This document shows, in pieces, positions 9,078 through 15,766 of a stretch of DNA of 22,097 nt (position 1 is the first letter of the stretch; each line of letters opens with the position of its first letter). The translations under genes were made by a program, and so were the position numbers. Origin of the DNA: a virus; IMG/VR virus record IMGVR_UViG_3300037189_026267, positions 1 through 22,097 of that record; one strand, 5' to 3'. The notes beneath the pieces were generated by a model, which was not told where the DNA came from, did not search any database, and saw only the letters and a program-made list of their open reading frames with translations.

Positions 9078-10969
9078 TGTAAATTGAATTGAATTTTATC
9101 TTTGCCACCATGAATATAGCAAATATTTTTTTGAGTTGTAGTGGTCGGCATGAAGGCTATGTCGAAGTATCCCTTGTGATCACCCGCTCCCTCTAAAATA
9201 AATGAATTTTCTAGCATTTCAGAATATAAAATACATTTGTGAATAAAAGGATTGTCTTCAATCAACGGAAAATATTCTTGTCGCGTAGCGAAATAAATAT
9301 TGTAATTCGGATATTGCTTGTGCAGATTCTCCATCAGACCGTTCAATAAAAGAACGTCCGATTCTCCGCCTTGCACCAAAACGCAAATGCGTCTGCCTTC
9401 GTCGTCTTTTTCCAAAACGCTTTCAAAATCAATTGGTTTATGCTGTTGCTGTAAACACACTTGGCGAAAATGGTGATGCATTTGTTCTCGATTGATTTCT
9501 TGCTGCAATTTGCTTCTCCATACTTTAAATGAAGTGTGATTTTCATCTATTGTTTCTCCCAGCATTTCTTTGTGGAGAGAAATAATAAAGTCTTTTTCAT
9601 CCGCTTGGAAATCGGGCTGATATTCAGAATTGAATCGCGGAGGAGGATTGTCGAAGTCGTAATCGACTTCGGGCATAGAATCAATAATTGATTCAAGCTC
9701 TTGGCCGATTGCTTCAATCGAACATTCGTCTATTACAAACTGACGAGCCTTGATGCCGATTGCCGCTCTCTCAATCGAAGGCATATTATAAACAGCAAGT
9801 AACTGTTCGGCGATATGATTAGGATCGGTAGAAGCTTTAATAAATTGAGTTCCTGGCTCTCGGTATTCCGCCCAATTAAGAGGCAAGCCGCCGCTTTCTT
9901 CCGTGCAGTATTCTTCGCCACATGAATAGTTGGTGACGAGAGTAATCAGCTCTGCCAGTTTCGCTTCTTGAATTGGAATTTCTTGACCACCACTTGTGAA
10001 TGGGTGGCAATATACATCCATGAGGTTGTAGATTTCATTCAATTGGCTTTCGCTGGCTCCGTTGCTGATATTCGTAGTGCTTACTGTTTTTTTGCCGCCG
10101 CACGAAGGGCAGTCGCGATCTTGACCGATAAATGGAGAAACAAAATAACTTTTGCATTGATGACAAAAGTAAGTAGTTAGAACGTCTTTGCTATCAATAT
10201 TTTTTTCTTGTAGAAGCGTTGGGATATCCCACCCTTCCGACCAGTGAGTGTGAAGCAAAAGTTTGGCATTTGGGACTTGCTGTTTAAAAATTTTAAAACC
10301 TTCCAGCAAATTGGGAACGCTTTTTCTCAGTTGGTTTCTAAACACAAAGCCTACGATAAACTCGTCGGAAAGATTAAACTTCTGGCGCAATGCTGCGCGT
10401 CTATGATCGTCCATCCGATAGAATTGATTAACGTCTAAGCTTCCGTGCAGAGTCTTGATATGATTGTAGCCCATTTTTTGGAACGCTTTTTCCGCAAAAG
10501 AAGACCACACATAATAATGTTTGATTTTCGGCGCGGCATCAATAGCTGATTGCAGAATAGGCAAGCTATCAAGCGTAGTCCAAATCATTGAATTCACTCT
10601 ATTCCACCAAGGCTTTTCATAAAAACCATCAAATGCCCAAATATCCTCGATACCGATATAGACATCAGGGCGCACAGTATTGATAACATCGTCTATACCA
10701 AAAGCTCCATATGCAGCTTGGCGCTGCTGATGTTGATCTTGATTAATTTCCGCCATCTTTTGAACATCAGGCAAAGAGCCGTAGGTAGTCCATGGAGTGC
10801 TGCTCGCCTCTGGACAGCTTCTCATTAGCCCATTGGCAAGTTCAAAGACTTCATACTTACCCGTATTAAACAGATAGCGCAAGATATTCTTTTTATGCTT
10901 GCCGAAGCCTGTAAAAGCCTTGCAAAAATTTGAATGACAAAGCACTCTTTTTTTTCTAGTAGAATCCAT
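9074..10969 (-). CDS. GT4-like glycosyltransferase with inserted zinc ribbon and GT9 N-terminal domain
   Basis: A 631-residue, multi-domain protein. Residues about 1-430 have a GT-B, GT4-type layout: an N-terminal GFGKHKKNIL loop, a donor-domain RNQLRKSVPNLLEGF motif (about 211-225), and HPFTSGGQEIPIQEAKLAE (about 322-340) in the place of the EX7E donor-sugar motif. The second Glu (335) is kept, while the first is replaced by Ser/Gly. A C-x2-C ... C-x2-C zinc ribbon (Cys 269, 272, 287, 290) is inserted in the donor domain. Residues about 527-631 look like the first Rossmann domain of a GT9 heptosyltransferase (RICVLVQGGESDVLLL, then YNIYFATRQEYFPLI). The sugar and acceptor are unknown. It follows the 160-residue gene by 19 bases. 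Confidence 0.75.
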   Translation of the reverse strand: MDSTRKKRVLCHSNFCKAFTGFGKHKKNILRYLFNTGKYEVFELANGLMRSCPEASSTPWTTYGSLPDVQKMAEINQDQHQQRQAAYGAFGIDDVINTVRPDVYIGIEDIWAFDGFYEKPWWNRVNSMIWTTLDSLPILQSAIDAAPKIKHYYVWSSFAEKAFQKMGYNHIKTLHGSLDVNQFYRMDDHRRAALRQKFNLSDEFIVGFVFRNQLRKSVPNLLEGFKIFKQQVPNAKLLLHTHWSEGWDIPTLLQEKNIDSKDVLTTYFCHQCKSYFVSPFIGQDRDCPSCGGKKTVSTTNISNGASESQLNEIYNLMDVYCHPFTSGGQEIPIQEAKLAELITLVTNYSCGEEYCTEESGGLPLNWAEYREPGTQFIKASTDPNHIAEQLLAVYNMPSIERAAIGIKARQFVIDECSIEAIGQELESIIDSMPEVDYDFDNPPPRFNSEYQPDFQADEKDFIISLHKEMLGETIDENHTSFKVWRSKLQQEINREQMHHHFRQVCLQQQHKPIDFESVLEKDDEGRRICVLVQGGESDVLLLNGLMENLHKQYPNYNIYFATRQEYFPLIEDNPFIHKCILYSEMLENSFILEGAGDHKGYFDIAFMPTTTTQKNICYIHGGKDKIQFNLQ

Positions 10970-10988
10970 TTTATTGATAATTTAACTT

Positions 10989-11471
10989 TTAGTCATCGCT
11001 GCGATTTTGTGTTTGAGCGTTTGTGCGAGCTTCGTAAAGTTTCTGCAAAATCATTTTACAGAATTCTCGAATTGCATAAGCTTCCCCAGGTTCGATACCG
11101 ATACCGAATTTTAAAGCTGAGTTTTTGGTAATTGAAAATGAGAACGCTTTAGATCCATCGCTTTTCGCGTATGGTTTAAAAGAGATGGCGGTCTTGTTGG
11201 TTTCGTGGCTGTGGAATGCTTTGTATTCGCAGTAGTTTTCAATTGCATTGATGATGCCTCCCACTTCAAACTCGTTGAGTTTAATGATTGCAGTTTTTTC
11301 GGGGTTTTTGACATTCTCCGAAAAAGAACCGTTCTTGGTTTTCTCGTTCCAAGAATGCTGCATAATTGCATTGACATAAAGACACGGTTCTTTGAATTTG
11401 CCAGACGTTCCGAAACGAAAGGAGAATGCGCAACCACTATTTTTTGAATTGGGCTTGTAAAGTTGAATCAT
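10989..11471 (-). CDS. Conserved-looking hypothetical protein, possible nucleic acid binding
   Basis: A 160-residue protein that is the first gene of the leftward cassette. It appears to be a single beta-rich domain with repeated strands (CAFSFRFG, CLYVNAIMQHSW, KTAIIKLNEFEVGGI, AISFKPYAK, KAFSFSIT) alternating with basic, aromatic positions, followed by a C-terminal helix (EAYAIREFCKMILQKLYEA) and a short tail ending in two Asp residues. The beta-barrel-like pattern and acidic tip would suit a small single-stranded DNA binding protein, but I do not recognise the family and this is a guess. Its ATG is 21 bases from the divergent gene start, so regulatory sites must overlap coding DNA. Confidence 0.55.
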   Translation of the reverse strand: MIQLYKPNSKNSGCAFSFRFGTSGKFKEPCLYVNAIMQHSWNEKTKNGSFSENVKNPEKTAIIKLNEFEVGGIINAIENYCEYKAFHSHETNKTAISFKPYAKSDGSKAFSFSITKNSALKFGIGIEPGEAYAIREFCKMILQKLYEARTNAQTQNRSDD

Positions 11472-11492
11472 ATTCTGATTTTAAATACATAG

Positions 11493-12173
11493 TTGAATTT
11501 TTCCATCCAAAGTGTAAGATATTATGTGCCATACTTAAATCATAATATTCCCACGATTACCTGCTTATTGCGCAACGAATATCTTTTTAATCATGAAAAG
11601 GGGCATGGCGAATACACTTCATGCGATGTTCATTCCGTGGCATCTATTGAAAAAAGGGTTCCTTTATTTGAGGCGTTTTTAACAAATGGGGTTAATTGGA
11701 CGCGCAGACCCATCACGGCATTTTGTTGGAAGCCGTGCGATCCAGTTCCGCTTGAACATGCGATGTATTGGGATTGCTTTAGTCCATATATCGACGTTCA
11801 ATTTCGCGCTCGCATGAAAGGGCTTAGAGCTTTGCTCATCACACCGCAAAACACTAAAGAGGCTGGAGAATACATGTTTACGCTAGATTGGGGCTGGGAG
11901 AATAAAAGCATCTTGGACACTAATTTCTCTGAAACATCAGAGCATAAATGCGCTCATGTGTTCAAAATGGACAATGGTAACTTTTATGCTTATCCCAATA
12001 ACCGAATTGTGTGGCACGACAATGCGTGGGTAGATAGCCCCATTGACAAAAATCCTGGATATAAAATTGATTTGACTGTATATAGCGTGGAAAATAAACG
12101 GACTCTATTTACCGACTATAGCTACATGACCGAATTTACAGAAAAACCCCAAGAAGCCAAAGATGTTGTTTAA
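11493..12173 (+). CDS. Hypothetical protein, tail fibre operon, Trp-rich
   Basis: A 226-residue protein of unknown function, first gene of the fibre block. The frame begins with TTG at 11493 directly after an in-frame TAG, so TTG is the earliest possible start; GTG at 11526 is the next candidate and no ATG occurs before residue 91. The protein is rich in Trp, Tyr, His and Pro. It has a beta-rich C-terminal half with HKCAHVFKMDNGNFYAYP and NRIVWHDNAWV (about 151-180), resembling a cupin or other beta-sandwich in pattern only; no metal-binding triad can be assigned. It overlaps the SET gene by 11 bases, which suggests coupled translation and possibly a shared task. Confidence 0.55.
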   Translation: MNFSIQSVRYYVPYLNHNIPTITCLLRNEYLFNHEKGHGEYTSCDVHSVASIEKRVPLFEAFLTNGVNWTRRPITAFCWKPCDPVPLEHAMYWDCFSPYIDVQFRARMKGLRALLITPQNTKEAGEYMFTLDWGWENKSILDTNFSETSEHKCAHVFKMDNGNFYAYPNNRIVWHDNAWVDSPIDKNPGYKIDLTVYSVENKRTLFTDYSYMTEFTEKPQEAKDVV

Positions 12174-12573
12174 TAAACATCAATTAATTAGCCAAATACG
12201 CAGTGGTGCGTTGGTGAAACTCATTCCCAGCTCTATTGTCGGCGCTGGCGTAGGTGTCGAAGCTATCACGGAAATTGATAAAGGCGAAGTGGTTTTCGCT
12301 CCCAAAGACACTCATTTTGTGCGTTGGAGCGAACTTCTCAGTGTTGAAAGTGATGTGATAAACTATATTAAAAAAATCTGCAACAATAATGAATACGGCT
12401 TTTGGATAGACTGCTACATAAACGACATTGGCGCGGCTTATTTCGTAAACCATTCCGACGAGCCAAATTTAATCCACGATAGAGAGCGGGATATTTATTA
12501 TGCCGCAAAAAAAATCGAAATAGGGGAAGAGCTTACGTGTAAATATTCTCTAGACGAGATTGATTGGGTGTAA
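12163..12573 (+). CDS. SET-domain protein (lysine methyltransferase fold)
   Basis: A 136-residue protein that is essentially a bare SET domain. The diagnostic motifs are in order: GAGVGVEA followed by IDKGEVVF (about 27-45) at the start of the fold, YFVNHSDEPN (about 93-102), which matches the NHS-x-x-PN S-adenosylmethionine binding and knot motif, and IGEELTCKY (about 120-128), which matches the EELTxDY active-site segment. The Asp of that last motif is Lys here, but the final Tyr is kept. There are no pre-SET or post-SET cysteine clusters. It would transfer methyl groups to lysines of a phage or host protein. It lies in a structural operon between an unknown gene and a small tail-like gene, so a virion protein is one possible target. 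Confidence 0.8.
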   Translation: MLFNKHQLISQIRSGALVKLIPSSIVGAGVGVEAITEIDKGEVVFAPKDTHFVRWSELLSVESDVINYIKKICNNNEYGFWIDCYINDIGAAYFVNHSDEPNLIHDRERDIYYAAKKIEIGEELTCKYSLDEIDWV

Positions 12574-12582
12574 TAGTCTTCG

Positions 12583-12918
12583 ATGAGTGCTGCTTTCACT
12601 GGAATAACTATCGAACAAAGATCCTGCTACGATTTGACGCTTACTATTCAGCGGAATAATGGTATTTACAATTTAAGCGGAGTCACTTTAACTGGGCAGA
12701 TTCGCAGAAATTTTGATGATGCTTTACAGGCTGTGCTGACCACTCAAATTATCAGCATACCAAGCGGCATCGCAAAGATCAGTTTAAGCTCCGCTCAAAC
12801 GTCGAATCTTGATTTGTCGCCATGTTATTGGGATTTATATGCGGACAAATCTGGAGAATGCCCAGACAAACTTATGTATGGCACTGTTGATGTCGTTAAA
12901 TCCGCAACTTATCCATGA
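12583..12918 (+). CDS. Small structural-like protein upstream of tail fibre
   Basis: A 111-residue beta-rich protein. The N-terminal region (ITIEQRSCYDLTLTIQRNNGIYNLSGVTLTGQIRRNF) resembles the N-terminal domain found on some phage baseplate and receptor-binding proteins (BppU-like), where a short beta-sandwich attaches a fibre to the tail. It continues through alternating strands and ends near GTVDVVKSATYP. The stop overlaps the ATG of the fibre gene as ATGA, so the two proteins are likely made in step and may interact. The assignment is from pattern alone; an unrelated phage structural protein is possible. Confidence 0.5.
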   Translation: MSAAFTGITIEQRSCYDLTLTIQRNNGIYNLSGVTLTGQIRRNFDDALQAVLTTQIISIPSGIAKISLSSAQTSNLDLSPCYWDLYADKSGECPDKLMYGTVDVVKSATYP

Positions 12919-15404
12919 ATGAATTTGTAATAAATGTAGCGCAAGATCCATCGACAATTATTAATATAAATAATTCAGATAGCGCTGTGTCGCTGGATAT
13001 AGGCCAGAATCAACAAAATTCAATAACAATTGAAGACGACGTTAACAACGTGCTGTTGAATCCGTCTGTTTTTTACAATGGAATCAATATAGTTTATTTG
13101 AGCGGCGTAAGTGGAGAGCTTCTGCACAACACTTTCGGCGATTTACAGGGTGGAGCCGCTAATCAATATTATCATCTGTCGTCTGGTCAGTATTTTAATT
13201 TAACTACTGGTAGCGTGATTCGCCCAAATGAAACGGGAGTGTTTTATCCCACAAGTAATCCTTCTGGATATATCACGGGAGTTGATTTATCTAACTATTC
13301 CACCATTTCTTTCTCAACTGGTATTAGCGGTCATCTGCAAAATCAAGTGACCAACTTAAACAATCAAACGGGAAGCTATTACCCAAGAAATAACCCTTCG
13401 GGATACATTACGGGAGTAGATCTTTCTTCTTATGCTACCATAGGATTTGTTACGGGAATAAGTGGGTCTATCCAAAATCAAATCACTGATTTGAATTATA
13501 ATACTGGTAAGTTTTTAACAACTGGCGCAGCAGATAATAGATACGTCGATTTCAATAGCAATCAAACAATTTATGGAAATAAAACTTTCTCTAATGATGT
13601 TTATATTAATCATTTATTTGTCACTGGAACCCAGACAGTAGCGAATTCCACTGTTTCGAATGTCCAAAGTCCATACTTATTATTAAATTTAACAGGCGGC
13701 GCATTTGATGGCGGTTTATTTTTTGTTACTGGCTCAGGATTAACTGGAATAAATGATTCTGGCGCAATTATTGGTTTCGACCACTCTAATAAATTTAAAT
13801 TTGGAATCTCTACGAGAGCTAGCGATTTGTCTCCTCTGGCGACAATAGGTTCAGTTGAGGAGATTGCAGCTTTGAGCGGATATTTACAACCGCAAATCAC
13901 TAATTTAAATAATCAAACAGGTTCTTATGTGACTGGAAGTGTTGTGCGCCCCAGCGAAACAGGAGTGTTCGTTACTCAATCTCAAACGGGGCAGTTCTAT
14001 GCCGCTAGTAATCCTTCTGGATTCATAACGGGCGTTGATTTGTCTGGATATGTAACTGGCGAGGTAGTTCGCCCAAGCGAAACAGGAGTATTTATCGCTC
14101 AATCGCAGACTGGTCAATTCTACCCAAGGAGTAACCCCAGCGGTTTCATTACAGGAATAAATAATATTGTTTATACGACTGGAGATCAAAATATATCGGG
14201 TGTAAAAACATTTGCAGATAATGTGGGCATCGGCACAACATCGCCTTCTGCCAAACTCCACGCAGTATCTACTACGGAACAATTGCGTCTAGGCTATGAT
14301 GCTTCAAACTATTTAAGCACCACAGTCAATGCGTCTGGTCTGGTTACTCTAGATGCTGTTGGTTCGGGTGCTGCGTTTGCTTTTAGTAACCCTGTTACTG
14401 CTACGGCTCAACCATCATTGAATGCTTCAACGGCAAAAGGTGTCGTTACAAACGAATTGTTTGATGAAAGAATGATGGAAATAAGACAGTGTTTCGCTCA
14501 AACATCTGTGTTTGCAGCAAACGGAACACAAACTAATGGCCAATTTTTTATGAATAATGGAAGTATTGGTTTCGGCACTGCTCCAGTAGCTAATGATGCA
14601 GGCGCACACGCGATATTCAATTTCCCGACTATAAGCGCACACGGCAACAATTTATCAAGCAATAATGCTGGAGGTGGAGCTATGATAGATTGGAGAGTAA
14701 ATCATATTTTAGGATTTGATTTAATGACGTTTAGCAACAATACCGCCAGAGACGCAATTTTGCGAGTTGTTCTCGGAAACGTAGCCACTAGCGGAACTCT
14801 TAATGGTAGATTAGGCTCCTTGATTTCGTCCTCTGGATATGGTATAAAAATGTCCAAGCATCCTGTCAACAATACATATCAAATTCAACTTGTTGGAAGA
14901 ACATGTAATTTAAATAATACAAACATAAGCAACGCGACAAATGCTTCTCCTATTGTCATAACATACAATGGTCATAATCACCAAAACGGAGATTTAGTTG
15001 AAATAACGGGAGTTGGTGGAAATACAGCGGCAAACGGTGTTTTTACAATATCTGGAGTCACCACAAATACATTCATATTAAATGGAAGCACTGGAAACGG
15101 CGCTTATACTTCAGGTGGGGGATGTCAAAAAATATCTTCAGCAATTGTTGAAGTTAATCCATATACTTTTTACAAATTTTTTATTAAATACAACTTCACA
15201 AGCAGAACAATTACTTTGCATCTTGGCACTCCTTCAGCCACCGCATCATTAACGCTTACTGGACTTGGAGTAGGAACTAATGCAACCACCTATCAATTGG
15301 GAACAAGACCTCAAATTGGGATTATGGCAGGAGCGGATATCACTGGTCTTGGATTTTTAGGGATCAATTTCAATAGCCCGTATATTATGACAAACAGATA
15401 CTGA
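12915..15404 (+). CDS. Tail fibre protein with internal repeats and FCCH-like module
   Basis: An 829-residue fibre protein. Residues about 1-100 form the attachment end. Two repeat blocks follow (about 101-205 and 336-415), built from V-x-RPxETGVF and NPSG(Y/F)ITG(V/I)DLS units. Two modules with GNKTFSNDVYI (about 221) and GVKTFADNVGIGTTSPSAKLH (about 429-449) resemble the strand repeats seen before knob domains in other fibres. The C-terminal part (about 515-829) is a beta-rich, Gly/Asn-rich receptor-binding-type region with no S74 chaperone. It contains an inserted HNHQNGDLVEITGV ... GNTAANG ... GSTGNGAYTSGG unit (about 687-735), matching the module often labelled ubiquitin-activating-enzyme FCCH-like in phage proteins. 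Starts with ATG overlapping the upstream stop; no Shine-Dalgarno. Confidence 0.82.
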   Translation: MNEFVINVAQDPSTIININNSDSAVSLDIGQNQQNSITIEDDVNNVLLNPSVFYNGINIVYLSGVSGELLHNTFGDLQGGAANQYYHLSSGQYFNLTTGSVIRPNETGVFYPTSNPSGYITGVDLSNYSTISFSTGISGHLQNQVTNLNNQTGSYYPRNNPSGYITGVDLSSYATIGFVTGISGSIQNQITDLNYNTGKFLTTGAADNRYVDFNSNQTIYGNKTFSNDVYINHLFVTGTQTVANSTVSNVQSPYLLLNLTGGAFDGGLFFVTGSGLTGINDSGAIIGFDHSNKFKFGISTRASDLSPLATIGSVEEIAALSGYLQPQITNLNNQTGSYVTGSVVRPSETGVFVTQSQTGQFYAASNPSGFITGVDLSGYVTGEVVRPSETGVFIAQSQTGQFYPRSNPSGFITGINNIVYTTGDQNISGVKTFADNVGIGTTSPSAKLHAVSTTEQLRLGYDASNYLSTTVNASGLVTLDAVGSGAAFAFSNPVTATAQPSLNASTAKGVVTNELFDERMMEIRQCFAQTSVFAANGTQTNGQFFMNNGSIGFGTAPVANDAGAHAIFNFPTISAHGNNLSSNNAGGGAMIDWRVNHILGFDLMTFSNNTARDAILRVVLGNVATSGTLNGRLGSLISSSGYGIKMSKHPVNNTYQIQLVGRTCNLNNTNISNATNASPIVITYNGHNHQNGDLVEITGVGGNTAANGVFTISGVTTNTFILNGSTGNGAYTSGGGCQKISSAIVEVNPYTFYKFFIKYNFTSRTITLHLGTPSATASLTLTGLGVGTNATTYQLGTRPQIGIMAGADITGLGFLGINFNSPYIMTNRY
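13215..13529 (+). repeat. Protein-level repeat block 1 in tail fibre
   Basis: Encodes two copies of a unit of roughly 45 residues: ETGVFYP/TGSYYP, NPSGYITGVDLS, (S/A)TI(S/G)F(S/V)TGISG, then a QNQ(V/I)T(N/D)LN segment. The copies have drifted at the DNA level, so they are old duplications rather than recent ones. Confidence 0.75.
13920..14159 (+). repeat. Protein-level repeat block 2 in tail fibre
   Basis: Encodes two copies of VVRPSETGVF followed by QSQTGQFY and NPSGFITG. At the DNA level the two copies stay close, for example around 13948 and 14069, so they could recombine and change fibre length. Confidence 0.75.
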
Positions 15405-15408
15405 AATT

Positions 15409-15759
15409 ATGTATAACGTAATAAAAACAGAAGAACTAAAAGCGATTGCAGAAGTCAACGCCATGAACACTCATGCTGAAAATGCACTGAGACAACTACA
15501 ATCATTCACCCAACAAGCGTATGACGCTTTTTGGTATGGAGAGGCAAGCCCAAGCGTCAAGGTCGGTTTGCTTGGAACACAAGCACTCAAAGTGTTTACC
15601 GATTCGGCGGAAGCACAGGCGTTTCTTGCCAGCAAAATTGATGGATATGTGCCGCTGGGTGTTCCAACAGGATATAGCGTATCATTTGCACAAGATGGCA
15701 GTGCTGAGATTGTTTATACACCGCCAGTGGTGGAGGAAGAGATTTTCCCTGACGAATAG
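15409..15759 (+). CDS. Hypothetical protein, last gene of tail fibre operon
   Basis: A 116-residue protein starting four bases after the fibre stop codon. The first half is helical (EELKAIAEVNAMNTHAENALRQLQSFT), followed by an aromatic AYDAFWYGEASPSVKVGLLG turn, a short helix, and two C-terminal strands (GYSVSFAQDGSAEIVYT). It ends in an acidic tail (VVEEEIFPDE). Small proteins in this position are often fibre chaperones or fibre-capping proteins, but I do not recognise a family and that role is inferred from position only. It converges with the next minus-strand gene, leaving seven bases between stop codons and no clear terminator hairpin. Confidence 0.55.
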   Translation: MYNVIKTEELKAIAEVNAMNTHAENALRQLQSFTQQAYDAFWYGEASPSVKVGLLGTQALKVFTDSAEAQAFLASKIDGYVPLGVPTGYSVSFAQDGSAEIVYTPPVVEEEIFPDE

Positions 15760-15766
15760 GATTTTC

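Noticed and set aside
9060-9085. Programmed -1 frameshift to fuse the two glycosyltransferase genes
   Set aside because: No X-XXY-YYZ slippery heptamer precedes the TGA; the ATGA overlap explains translation of the second gene by coupling.
11472-11515. Possible minus-strand promoter (TTGGAT, 17-base spacer, TATTTA) before the 160-residue gene
   Set aside because: Each element matches consensus at only three of six bases, which is expected by chance in AT-rich DNA.
13215-14159. Repeats considered as a CRISPR array
   Set aside because: The repeats are diverged, in frame, and encode recurring peptide units of a fibre; there are no palindromic repeats with unique spacers of equal length.
13905-14282. 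Open frame of 125 codons antisense to the fibre repeats
   Set aside because: Its own repeats mirror the fibre repeats on the other strand, and composition is typical of an antisense shadow.
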